DNA from: Larkinella sp049445795
GTDB taxonomy: Bacteria; Bacteroidota; Bacteroidia; Cytophagales; Spirosomataceae
NCBI RefSeq assembly: GCF_049445795.1
Contig: NZ_JBMSDT010000009.1
Span: 124,001-188,000 of the forward strand
Reading direction: 5' to 3'
Length of the DNA: 64,000 bases
Shown here: one piece after another, positions 8,289 through 16,135 of the stretch
How the letters are laid out: each line of letters begins with the position of its first letter
How positions within the stretch are numbered: the first letter of the stretch is position 1
Notes under the pieces: model-generated
The model's input: the letters and a program-made list of their open reading frames with translations, nothing else
What the model was told of the DNA's origin: nothing
Databases searched by the model: none
Position numbers and translations under genes: made by a program

Positions 8289-8528
8289 ATGGGGAAACGC
8301 TTACTTCGCATTCGGGCAACGGACGTGTTGAACTGGTCGGAACAAACGGCGGCCCGGCTTCTGCAAACCGACGTTCATTTGGTTTTGACCGACGGACGTA
8401 CCTTGCATGGTCGGCTATTTGATAAACAAGGAACTCAGCTATTCATGCGGGACCACCGGGACCACACGCATACTGTCCCCATTCAAACCCTTGAGGAAGT
8501 TATTCTGGACGAAAAAGCTCCCTTTTAG
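8289..8528 (+). CDS. small protein with an Sm-like strand pattern
   Basis: A 79-residue protein starting 3 bp after DUF4835 and ending 8 bp before recN, so tightly operonic. After a helical start (DVLNWSEQTAARLLQT) the rest reads as five short strands: DVHLVLTDG, TLHGRLFDKQG, TQLFMRDH, HTVPIQ and LEEVILDE. The spacing of DG, the hG(R) bend and the VPI/EV ending is what one sees in Sm/Hfq-type barrels. This is my reading of the pattern, not a database match. No Hfq YKHA motif is present. It could instead be an unrelated small beta-barrel. Confidence 0.6.
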   Translation: MGKRLLRIRATDVLNWSEQTAARLLQTDVHLVLTDGRTLHGRLFDKQGTQLFMRDHRDHTHTVPIQTLEEVILDEKAPF

Positions 8529-8536
8529 ACTTTACT

Positions 8537-10195
8537 ATGCTCTCGCATTTACTGATAAAAAATTACGCGCTGATTGAACACCTGGAAATGGACCCCGATT
8601 CCTCGCTGAACATCATCACGGGCGAAACGGGAGCGGGAAAATCCATCATGCTCGGGGCCATTGGCCTCTTGATGGGCAACCGGGCTGATACCAAAACGCT
8701 CTATAACCCCGACGAGAAATGCGTCATTGAAGGGGTCTTCGCCGTGTCGGGGTACATCATTGAGAATTTATTTGACGAAGAAAACCTCGACTACGACACC
8801 ACCTGCTTCGTTCGCCGGGAAATCAGCCCCAGCGGCAAATCCCGCGCCTTTGTCAACGACACGCCTGTAACGCTCGATATTCTGCGCCGGGTGACCAGCC
8901 ATTTGATGGACATCCATTCCCAGCACGATTCGATTCTGCTGGGCTCGAATGAATACCAACTGGAAATTGTCGATACCTACGCCCAGAACGATGCGCTGTT
9001 GCGGCAATACCGGACCGATTACCGTCAGTTTCGGCTCAAACAGGAAGCCTACGAGCAACTGTTGAACGAAACGGCTACGATGAAAAAGGAGTTCGACTAC
9101 AACAATTTCCTGTATGAGGAACTTCAACGACTTAGTCTGCAAGCCGACGAGCAGGAACAGCTTGAGCAGGAACTGACAATTCTGGAAAACGCCGAAGACA
9201 TCAAGGAACGGCTGCAACTGTCGTGGGATTACCTCGACAATGCCGAACAGTCGGTGGTTGTTTATTTGAAAAATGTTGTCAACAACCTGAACTACGTTAC
9301 CCGCCTGGCCGAACGGTTTGGCGCCATCCGCGACCGGGCGCAAAGTGCATTGATCGAACTACGTGATCTGGCTGGGGAAATCAGTACCGAGCAGGACAAC
9401 ATCGAAACCAACGACAGCCGGGCGGAAACCATCCGGGAACGGCTCAACCTGATTTACCAGTTGCAGACCAAACACGCCGTTAAAACCATCACCGAACTGC
9501 TCGACATTCAGGCTATGCTGGAAAAGAAAGTCAGCAAGATTTTGAATTCGGACGAAGAACTCGCGCTGGCGAAGGGCGAAAGCGAAGCCGCCCTTCACCA
9601 ACTGATGGTGAGCGCTCAGTTGCTGTCGGATTCGCGCCGGGCGGTTTTGGAGCAAATCGAGAAGCAGATCGACAGTTTGCTGGTAGATTTAGGCATGCCC
9701 AACGCGTCGTTGAAGATCAACCTGGAAGTCGGCAAACCCAGTACCAGCGGCATCGATACGATTTCGTTTCTATTCAGCGCCAACAAGGGTGTAAAACCGC
9801 AGCAGTTGAAAAATGTCGCGTCGGGTGGAGAGTTTTCGCGCCTGATGATGACGATCAAATACATTCTGGCCAGCAAGCGGTCGTTGCCAACGATCATTTT
9901 TGACGAAATCGATACCGGAGTTTCGGGCGAGATTGCCATTAAAATGGGCAACATGATGCGGGATATGGCGCACAGCCACCAGATCATTGCGATCACTCAC
10001 CTGCACCAGATTGCCGCCCAGGGCAAAGCGCATTATTTTGTGTACAAAGACCATTCGGGCAACCGGACCGTCAGCCGGGTGCGAAAACTCAGCTTTACTG
10101 AGCGGGTGCAGGAAATTGCGCAGATGATCGGGGGTAAAAATCCATCCGCCAGTGTGTTGAAAAATGCCAAAGAATTGCTTTCGCAGAAAGCGTAA
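8537..10195 (+). CDS. recN: DNA repair ATPase RecN
   Basis: RecN is an SMC-like ATPase that acts at DNA double-strand breaks in recombinational repair. The 552-residue product has Walker A GETGAGKS at 29-36, a long central coiled coil (about 150-360), the ABC signature ASGGEFSRL, Walker B TIIFDEIDTGVSGE and the ITHLHQIAAQ switch segment. The length matches the family (about 550). It is the last gene of the bamD-to-recN block and is followed by a hairpin at 10210-10257. The start at 8537 (MLSHLLIKNYALI) is the family start. Confidence 0.97.
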   Translation: MLSHLLIKNYALIEHLEMDPDSSLNIITGETGAGKSIMLGAIGLLMGNRADTKTLYNPDEKCVIEGVFAVSGYIIENLFDEENLDYDTTCFVRREISPSGKSRAFVNDTPVTLDILRRVTSHLMDIHSQHDSILLGSNEYQLEIVDTYAQNDALLRQYRTDYRQFRLKQEAYEQLLNETATMKKEFDYNNFLYEELQRLSLQADEQEQLEQELTILENAEDIKERLQLSWDYLDNAEQSVVVYLKNVVNNLNYVTRLAERFGAIRDRAQSALIELRDLAGEISTEQDNIETNDSRAETIRERLNLIYQLQTKHAVKTITELLDIQAMLEKKVSKILNSDEELALAKGESEAALHQLMVSAQLLSDSRRAVLEQIEKQIDSLLVDLGMPNASLKINLEVGKPSTSGIDTISFLFSANKGVKPQQLKNVASGGEFSRLMMTIKYILASKRSLPTIIFDEIDTGVSGEIAIKMGNMMRDMAHSHQIIAITHLHQIAAQGKAHYFVYKDHSGNRTVSRVRKLSFTERVQEIAQMIGGKNPSASVLKNAKELLSQKA

Positions 10196-10209
10196 CATCG
10201 TAAACCGGA

Positions 10210-10257
10210 TTTCCTGACCGGGTTTTCAACCGCCCGGCCGCCCGGCTTGTCAGGAAA
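10210..10257 (+). terminator. terminator-like hairpin after recN
   Basis: TTTCCTGAC at 10210-10218 pairs perfectly with GTCAGGAAA at 10249-10257, with CGGG/CCCG extending inward. The T tract is weak, so it may act as a 3'-end stabiliser rather than an intrinsic terminator. Confidence 0.55.
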
Positions 10258-10292
10258 GTTTCAGCTTCCATAACGTAATCACCGTATACCCC

Positions 10293-10727
10293 ATGAAAAA
10301 AATACTCCTTCCTGTTTTCGCCCTCGCCGGTTTCATCAGCAGTTGCCAGAAAAGCGGAGAGACCAAGGATATTCAACAGATTCAGGATTCCTTGCTGGTT
10401 ATTCACGATGAAGTGATGCCCCGAAACACCGAGATGCTCGATCTGAAAGATGCCATCAGCCAGCAGATCGACAGCCTGTCAAAAGTAAAGCCGGGTACGC
10501 CCGAATTGAAAAACCGGCAGGAAGAAGGGTTGGCAATCAACAAATCGTTGACCGAAGCCGACAGCCTGATGCACCACTGGATGACTCACTATAACTCCGA
10601 TACGCTCAAAGCCCTGGATGAGACCCAGGCGAGAGCGTATTTGGATGAAGAAATGAAGAAAATAAACGACATTAAAGAGAAAATAAACGGCGGAATTGAC
10701 CAGGCAAAGAAATTCTTAGGGAATTGA
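10293..10727 (+). CDS. helical lipoprotein, unknown function
   Basis: A 144-residue lipoprotein with lipobox ISSC (Cys18). The rest is strongly helical and charged (IQQIQDSLLVIHDEVMPRN, LDLKDAISQQIDSLSKV, EEMKKINDIKEKINGGID), with heptad-like spacing suggesting coiled coils. Proteins of this kind in Bacteroidota are sometimes labelled 'viral A-type inclusion protein', which only reflects coiled-coil similarity. The function is not known. It precedes the Sco1/cytochrome c pair by 60 bp and might be co-transcribed with it. Confidence 0.75.
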   Translation: MKKILLPVFALAGFISSCQKSGETKDIQQIQDSLLVIHDEVMPRNTEMLDLKDAISQQIDSLSKVKPGTPELKNRQEEGLAINKSLTEADSLMHHWMTHYNSDTLKALDETQARAYLDEEMKKINDIKEKINGGIDQAKKFLGN

Positions 10728-10786
10728 GCGTGTTAGTTATCTAGTATCGATTCCATGTTGAAGCCCTAGTCCGATATTATCACCGT

Positions 10787-11437
10787 ATGTTTTCGATTGT
10801 TAAATCCGGTACCCTCCTGATCGCCCTGTCGTCGGTGCTCGCGGCCTGTTCATCACAGGAAAACCGCCTGCCGATTTACGGAGAACGGGATACAGTTACC
10901 AAAGTCGTGGACGGTAAAACCGTCACCGATACCATTTACTACAAAATTCCGCCGTTTCAGTTTGTGAATCAGGACAGCCTGCCGGTTTCCAATACCATGT
11001 TCGACGGGAAGATTTACGTCACGGATTTCTTCTTTGTGAGTTGCCCCACGATTTGTCCGAAGATGAAAACACAGATGAAGCGGGTGTACGACAAATTCAA
11101 GGGCAATCCGGACGTGATGATTCTGTCGCACACCATTGACCCCCAGCGCGATACGCCCGCTGTTTTGAAAGAATTTGCCACCAATCTGGGCATTACGGGT
11201 AACCAATGGCAGTTTGCTACGGGACCGAGAGCGGAGATTTTCAAAACCGGCAAAAGCTACATGGTGGTGGCCCAAGAAGATGCCGGTGCGCCGGGTGGTC
11301 TGCTCCATAGCGGCCATTTTGTGCTGGTCGACAAGGAGAAGCATGTGCGGGGCATGTATGACGGCACGACCGAAGAAGGCGCCGACAAACTCATGGCTGA
11401 CATGGAAAAACTGCTGGCCGAATACCAAACGAAATGA
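10787..11437 (+). CDS. SCO1/SenC family copper chaperone lipoprotein
   Basis: SCO proteins are membrane-anchored thioredoxin-fold proteins that deliver copper to, or set the thiol state of, the CuA site of cytochrome oxidase. The 216-residue product has lipobox LAAC (Cys21), the copper-binding pair Cys86-Cys90 in VSCPTICPKM, and the downstream His174 in GLLHSGHFVLVDKEKH as the likely third ligand. IDPQRDTP is also a family motif. Its stop overlaps the start of the following cytochrome c gene in ATGA, so the two are translationally coupled and the pair very likely serves respiration. Confidence 0.92.
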   Translation: MFSIVKSGTLLIALSSVLAACSSQENRLPIYGERDTVTKVVDGKTVTDTIYYKIPPFQFVNQDSLPVSNTMFDGKIYVTDFFFVSCPTICPKMKTQMKRVYDKFKGNPDVMILSHTIDPQRDTPAVLKEFATNLGITGNQWQFATGPRAEIFKTGKSYMVVAQEDAGAPGGLLHSGHFVLVDKEKHVRGMYDGTTEEGADKLMADMEKLLAEYQTK

Positions 11438-11877
11438 AACGATTCACGAGGGGATTGGCGTTACTGCCGTTCCTGGCTCTGATCGGCTGCCAGAGCCAGG
11501 AACAACTCAAGCAGGAGAAGTATTTTGTGGAAGGCTATCAGTTGTATACGCAGCATTGCGCCAACTGCCACCAGGAAGACGGGAAAGGGTTGGAAGCCCT
11601 CTATCCACCCATCAACGGTTCAGACTTTCTGAAAAACAAGGAAACCGTGATTTGCCTGATTCGGTACGGGCAACAGGGGCCAATTACTGTCAACGGCCGG
11701 ACTTACAACCGCCCGATGCCCGAAAACCGCCAGTTAACCGACATCGACATTGCCGAAATCACAACCTACATCTACAACAAATGGGGCAATGAAACCGTCA
11801 TTACTGAGGTGAAAGAAGCCAGTAAAGTGCTGGATACCTGTCGGGTGCAGCGCGAACGGGCGTCGAAACAACCGTGA
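11434..11877 (+). CDS. class I cytochrome c lipoprotein
   Basis: A 147-residue protein with lipobox LIGC (Cys19) and one haem-binding CANCH motif at 42-46. NRPMPENRQL supplies a probable axial methionine. The fold is that of small class I c-type cytochromes (cytochrome_C domain about residues 28-115). It is therefore a membrane-anchored electron carrier on the periplasmic side. It starts inside the stop of the SCO gene (ATGA). The ccm genes at 29245-34145 would attach its haem. It ends base-to-base against lptC on the other strand. Confidence 0.92.
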   Translation: MKRFTRGLALLPFLALIGCQSQEQLKQEKYFVEGYQLYTQHCANCHQEDGKGLEALYPPINGSDFLKNKETVICLIRYGQQGPITVNGRTYNRPMPENRQLTDIDIAEITTYIYNKWGNETVITEVKEASKVLDTCRVQRERASKQP

Positions 11878-12429
11878 TTATTGCCCGGCTATTCGGAAAA
11901 TACCGGAAGTCTTCCGAATGAAATAGTGCGAGAATGTCTGGTCAGTATCCAACCCGACGCCTTCCAGGCGCTCATTGGTGTTCTTGCTGAGAATCTTGAC
12001 CGCTTTTTCCGTATAAACCTTCTTGGTCGTCGGATTCCAGTTTAACTCGGGTGTATAGAGTTCCTGGTTGGTTTTACGGTTGATCACCACCACATTTCCC
12101 ATGACGCGGTAGAAGTTCTGGGCGTGAACGTACCGGCCCGAATCAGCCCGCAGAGTGGTTTCAACCTGCCGGTCTGGGCCGTAGAATTCAATGTTGACGG
12201 TTTTGGGATACACCCGGTCGTTGGACTGGTATTTGTACTGCAAAGGCGTGTTCATTTTCACCTTCAGTGCCCCGGCCTCGCTGTACAACACCTGCACGTT
12301 GTTAATCTCTTCCAGCGGCCCGGTATACGGTTTGGTTTTTTGGGCTGCCGGTTCTTCTTTGCAACCCGCCAATCCAACACTCAGTACCGTTGTTATGAGA
12401 GCAAGCGTGCGGAGAAACGTTCCTGTCAT
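11878..12429 (-). CDS. lptC: LPS export protein LptC
   Basis: A 183-residue lipoprotein (lipobox LAGC, Cys23) with the LptC pattern: EEINNVQVLYSEAGALKVKMNTP at the start of the jellyroll (split), KTVNIEFYGPDR, LRADSGRYVH and VVVINRKTNQELYTPELNW. LptC sits in the inner membrane, takes LPS from LptB2FG and passes it to LptA. Bacteroidota LptC is usually a lipoprotein rather than having a TM helix, which fits. The upstream neighbours on the same strand are the OMP gene (93 bp away) and coaX. Confidence 0.88.
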   Translation of the reverse strand: MTGTFLRTLALITTVLSVGLAGCKEEPAAQKTKPYTGPLEEINNVQVLYSEAGALKVKMNTPLQYKYQSNDRVYPKTVNIEFYGPDRQVETTLRADSGRYVHAQNFYRVMGNVVVINRKTNQELYTPELNWNPTTKKVYTEKAVKILSKNTNERLEGVGLDTDQTFSHYFIRKTSGIFRIAGQ

Positions 12430-12521
12430 CGTATTTTGTTGTCAATCACTTCAATCCGTACAACGCAACCCGGCCGGGCTTGGTTCAGCCACTTGTGTGA
12501 ACGGCATTCGTTCATCGGGAA

Positions 12522-13808
12522 TTAGTCGATTTTGTAGCGCTGGAACCATTGTTGATTGAGGGAAAGGCTCAGACCGATTTTCCCGTAACGCTCCCGGATT
12601 TGGCCGTCGGCAATCGATCCGCGCTGCCCCCCTGTCAATGAGATGGTCATCGAGTTGACAAACTGGCCCACCGGCAGCGAGAAACCCAGACTCACACTCA
12701 TATCGTTCGGTTGCTTCCCACCGACGGTGTATGGCAGTTTCGTATAATTGAACCCAAGCCGGTACGGGATCAGATCCAGGTAGCGGCTTGAGCGCACTTT
12801 CGGGGTGTATTCCAATCCGGCGGCCAGGGAGTAACTGTCATTCAGATTGCCCGAGCTACCGTCAAGCTTCGTAAATTTCGACCAGGGTTGGTACCCGAAT
12901 TCAACGCCAAAAGCAATATTCTGAAACTTCTCCAGCACAATACCACCCCGAAAATGGGCCGGTAACGTCAGCGAACCATTGGTACGTATGCTAACGGTAT
13001 CCGGGTTTGAAATCTGCGTACCGTTGGCATCGATTTGCTGGTAGGTATCGACGGCATCACCGCCCAGCTTCGTCATGGGGTCAATGGTTCCACCGATGTT
13101 CAAAAACCAGTCTTTACCCAGTTTGGGGCGCCAGGCTGCACCCAGCCGCCAGACCACATCGCCATAGCTGTTGAGCGTCGACCGTTTCACGGTAATATCA
13201 TCCCCACCAATCAACAGCCGGGAATCTGAATCATTGGTAATATTTCCGAAGACAAAAGCCGCTTCAACACCGACGAACAGGCTTTTGGTCAGGCTGAAAC
13301 CGTTGGTGACCGTAGCCCGGTTTAGACCACCCCGCCCCCGGTAAACATATTCAGATTCATAAATCGTCCCCGGTACGCGCTGGTAAAGCGTCGTCTGGTA
13401 ATCGACATAGCTGTAGGGCCGCAGCCCAATGCCCGCCGTCCAGTATTTGGTGATCGGGAAAGCCAGGTTTAGGTAGCTTAAATTAGCGCCAAAATCCTGT
13501 TGGTTCTGGCCCCTATTGTCAGAGATCCGCTTCGTTTGCCCCAGCAAACCGACTTCAAAAATGGTAAAGCGGTTGCGCACCAGCAAAGCCGGATTGACGC
13601 TGTTCAGGAAGAAGCTATTGGCATAGGCCGTACCCATACCGCCCATTCCCAAATTGGTTATATTGTTGTTGCCATAAATCTCGCCAACCCCCAGCGAAGA
13701 ATAAGGAGAATTACCAATACCTTGAGCCTGAACGTAATGCGAAGATAAACCCAGCAGGCCCAGGCTGGCGAAGAGGACGGAATAAACTCCGTTACGAACG
13801 ATAGACAT
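12522..13808 (-). CDS. outer-membrane beta-barrel protein, FadL/OmpP1-like
   Basis: A 428-residue protein with a signal peptide (to about residue 29, YVQAQ), then GIGNSPYSSLGVGE and NLGMGGMGTAYAN, the N-terminal hatch pattern of FadL/OmpP1-like barrels, followed by alternating amphipathic strands to an aromatic end (NQQWFQRYKID). Such barrels carry hydrophobic substrates, or in Bacteroidota are simply annotated as outer-membrane proteins without a proven substrate. Its start overlaps the end of coaX by 17 bp, so it is translationally coupled to coaX. Confidence 0.75.
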   Translation of the reverse strand: MSIVRNGVYSVLFASLGLLGLSSHYVQAQGIGNSPYSSLGVGEIYGNNNITNLGMGGMGTAYANSFFLNSVNPALLVRNRFTIFEVGLLGQTKRISDNRGQNQQDFGANLSYLNLAFPITKYWTAGIGLRPYSYVDYQTTLYQRVPGTIYESEYVYRGRGGLNRATVTNGFSLTKSLFVGVEAAFVFGNITNDSDSRLLIGGDDITVKRSTLNSYGDVVWRLGAAWRPKLGKDWFLNIGGTIDPMTKLGGDAVDTYQQIDANGTQISNPDTVSIRTNGSLTLPAHFRGGIVLEKFQNIAFGVEFGYQPWSKFTKLDGSSGNLNDSYSLAAGLEYTPKVRSSRYLDLIPYRLGFNYTKLPYTVGGKQPNDMSVSLGFSLPVGQFVNSMTISLTGGQRGSIADGQIRERYGKIGLSLSLNQQWFQRYKID

Positions 13809-14523
13809 TATGTTGTAAAATACGATTCAATCCAATCAGTACCAATTCCGGAACTACAAAGATGGTGGGTTTCAGGCTACTTTCAAAGAAAGGCGCATCG
13901 CCCCCGCAAATCAGTACCTTCACCGCCGGATTTTCGTTGCGATGGGCGTCGATGATTCCGTTTAATTCGGCCAGTAGTCCGTTGATGACGCCGGCCTGCA
14001 TGGCCTGGCGCGTATTCTTCCCCAGCAACGAGGGCCGGTATTCCTCCGGTTCCACCAAAGGTAGCCTTTCTGTAAACGAATGCATGGCCTGGAATCGCAT
14101 ACGAAAACCGGGAGAAATCATCCCACCGTGAAAAACCGAGTTTGCATCGACATAATCATACGTCACGCAGGTTCCCAGATCGATCACCAGACAATCGTCG
14201 GCCGGGAAACACACCTTCGCGCCCACCGCCGACGCGATCCGGTCGGTACCGAGGGTGTGCGGGGTGTCATACTGTTTCTCCATCGGTACCGGCGTATACC
14301 CATCCAACGCCAGCCAGAACACGGTCGGTTTGAGTGAAAGCTCCTCCCGCAACTGCCCGGCCGGACGGTTTGTCGATGATACAACGACGGCATCGGGTGC
14401 AAATTTCTGAATTAAAGCCCGCAAGTTATCCGTCGATAAATGAGGATGGGCTTCAAGCAACGTTTCCTCCTCGAAAATACCAGCTTTAATGGCGCTGTTG
14501 CCCCAGTCAATGGCCATGTTCAT
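13792..14523 (-). CDS. coaX: type III pantothenate kinase
   Basis: CoaX phosphorylates pantothenate in the first step of coenzyme A synthesis and, unlike CoaA, is not inhibited by CoA. The 243-residue product shows the ASKHA-fold motifs: DWGNSAIKAG (residues 5-14), HTLGTDRIASAVGA (substrate loop) and the phosphate-2 motif VIDLGTCVTYDYVD, then FHGGMISPGFRMR. The length is typical. The downstream OMP gene overlaps its 3' end by 17 bp and lptC follows; a coaX-OMP-lptC order also occurs in other Bacteroidota as I recall it. coaBC is in the same window. Confidence 0.95.
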   Translation of the reverse strand: MNMAIDWGNSAIKAGIFEEETLLEAHPHLSTDNLRALIQKFAPDAVVVSSTNRPAGQLREELSLKPTVFWLALDGYTPVPMEKQYDTPHTLGTDRIASAVGAKVCFPADDCLVIDLGTCVTYDYVDANSVFHGGMISPGFRMRFQAMHSFTERLPLVEPEEYRPSLLGKNTRQAMQAGVINGLLAELNGIIDAHRNENPAVKVLICGGDAPFFESSLKPTIFVVPELVLIGLNRILQHNVYRS

Positions 14524-14591
14524 CTCTGCAAAAATTGCAAATCGCAGGCAGATTCCTCAATTTTGGTTGTTAAAAATGCTTAAAATGCGGC

Positions 14592-15737
14592 ATGGAAGCA
14601 GTACTGGAGTGGTTTGAACAACGGATTCTGGGCAACTCGATCGGCAATGTGGTGGTGTTCGCCCTGATTATTCTGTTGGGGTTATGGATAAAACGGGTTT
14701 TATCGACGGGATTGAGCCGGTTTTTATTTCGGATCATGAAACCGGATGCGGGGTCGATTCCGGTCAGTGATTTTCTGCGTATGATGCGCAAACCGATCGA
14801 ATTCCTGATCCTGCTCATCGTTCTGTTTCTGGCCTTCGACCGACTGGCGATTCCTGACCAGTGGGGGCTTGTTCCGCGCACCGAATTTGGGTACCGGCTC
14901 ATCATCATCCGGCTCTACCAGACCACCATCATGGTTGCGCTGACCTGGATTGCCATCCGGTTTGTGAAATTCGTGGGACTGATTTTTCAGAAAAGAGCCG
15001 AACAAACCGAAACCAAGCTCGACGACCAGCTCGTCCCCTTCATCCGGGATCTGGTCATTCTGGGCGTTTCAGCCATCGCTTTTTTTGCTACGCTCGGCCT
15101 GGTGTTCGACGTAAATGTGATTGCTCTCGTTACGAGCCTCGGTATCGGCGGTCTGGCGATTGCCCTGGCCGCCCGCGAAACCCTCGAAAACCTGTTTGCC
15201 TCGTTTGCCATTCTGCTCGACCAGCCTTTTATCACCGGGGATACTGTCACGGCCGGAACCGGCCCGAATCAGGTAACTGGAACCGTCGAACGAATTGGTT
15301 TTCGCAGCACCCGGCTCCGCACCGACGACGGCAGCCAGATTGCCGTTCCGAACCGGCTGATGATCTCTCAATCGCTCGACAACCTGACGCAACGCAGCCA
15401 GCGCCGAACTAAATTTTTCCTTCGGCTGGCCCTCGACACCCCGCCCGAAACACTGCGGGCTATTGTTGAAGACATTCGATATTACCTCGATAGTCAGCCG
15501 ATGACTAACCAGAATCCGGCTCTGATTCAGTTCGATACGTTCGGTGAAAGCTCCCTCGATGTGCTGATTCAGTACTACGTGGCTACCAGCGACTGGCGGG
15601 AATTTAACAAGGTAAAAGAAAATGTGAACTATCAGTTGCTAACGATTGTTGAGAAACATAGCGGCCAGTTTGCATTTCCATCCCGAATGCTCTATCTTCG
15701 GACGCAGACTGATTCCCCGCTCGAAAAGTTGCCATGA
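14592..15737 (+). CDS. small-conductance mechanosensitive channel, MscS family
   Basis: A 381-residue membrane protein with four hydrophobic segments (about residues 15-38, 72-92, 105-128, 155-180). The last runs into the pore helix IGGLAIALAARETLENLFASF, the MscS signature. The cytosolic beta domain follows (GDTVTAGTG, TGTVERIGFRSTRLRTDDG, IAVPNRLMISQ). MscS channels open on membrane tension and release solutes upon osmotic downshock. It is divergent from coaX (69 bp gap). A weak box CAATTTTG lies at 14558-14565. Confidence 0.93.
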   Translation: MEAVLEWFEQRILGNSIGNVVVFALIILLGLWIKRVLSTGLSRFLFRIMKPDAGSIPVSDFLRMMRKPIEFLILLIVLFLAFDRLAIPDQWGLVPRTEFGYRLIIIRLYQTTIMVALTWIAIRFVKFVGLIFQKRAEQTETKLDDQLVPFIRDLVILGVSAIAFFATLGLVFDVNVIALVTSLGIGGLAIALAARETLENLFASFAILLDQPFITGDTVTAGTGPNQVTGTVERIGFRSTRLRTDDGSQIAVPNRLMISQSLDNLTQRSQRRTKFFLRLALDTPPETLRAIVEDIRYYLDSQPMTNQNPALIQFDTFGESSLDVLIQYYVATSDWREFNKVKENVNYQLLTIVEKHSGQFAFPSRMLYLRTQTDSPLEKLP

Positions 15738-15793
15738 TTTTTGGCTCTATTTTTGATTGCTAATAAAACATTTACGGGTTTTGCACGTTCTTG

Positions 15794-15824
15794 TTGACAA
15801 AGCGGGATTAAACTCTTAACATTG
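15794..15824 (+). promoter_or_regulatory. probable rho promoter
   Basis: TTG at 15794-15796, a 20-bp spacer and TAACATTG at 15817-15824, one mismatch from TAnnTTTG. The expected start is near 15831, about 305 nt before the rho ATG. Confidence 0.5.
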
Positions 15825-16135
15825 TGGTCATATAGTTTCCGACCCGATTCAGGGGTATTCTGCCTAATCCGTGTAATCTGAGGCTGCCAGCCAAATCCAC
15901 CTGAACGAACTGTCCCTCGTTAAAACCGCATCACGCATCAGCGTAATCGTGTCACCGACTGAAACAGTGGCTGCAAGTGCATAGGTCAAGCAAATATCTG
16001 ACTGGAATCAATCGAAAAATTTTTAGCACTACTTTTCCCCGTTTGGATTCACTCGTCCACAATTCGCCGTAGCTGACGAATCGACAATTATCTCACATTC
16101 ATCAAGTAAAGCCCTCTTTGCTTACTCTGGCTTTT
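15825..16135 (+). other. long untranslated leader of rho
   Basis: About 310 nt without a convincing reading frame lie between the probable promoter and rho. A degenerate half of the family-1 repeat may be present at about 15868-15886 (TAATCCGTGTAATCTGAGG). E. coli rho also has a long leader used for autogenous attenuation; the same logic here is inference only. Confidence 0.45.

Noticed and set aside
15868..15886. Half copy of the family-1 repeat in the rho leader (TAATCCGTGTAATCTGAGG)
   Set aside because: Only about 14 of 19 bases match one arm, and no second arm or loop is present; too weak to call.
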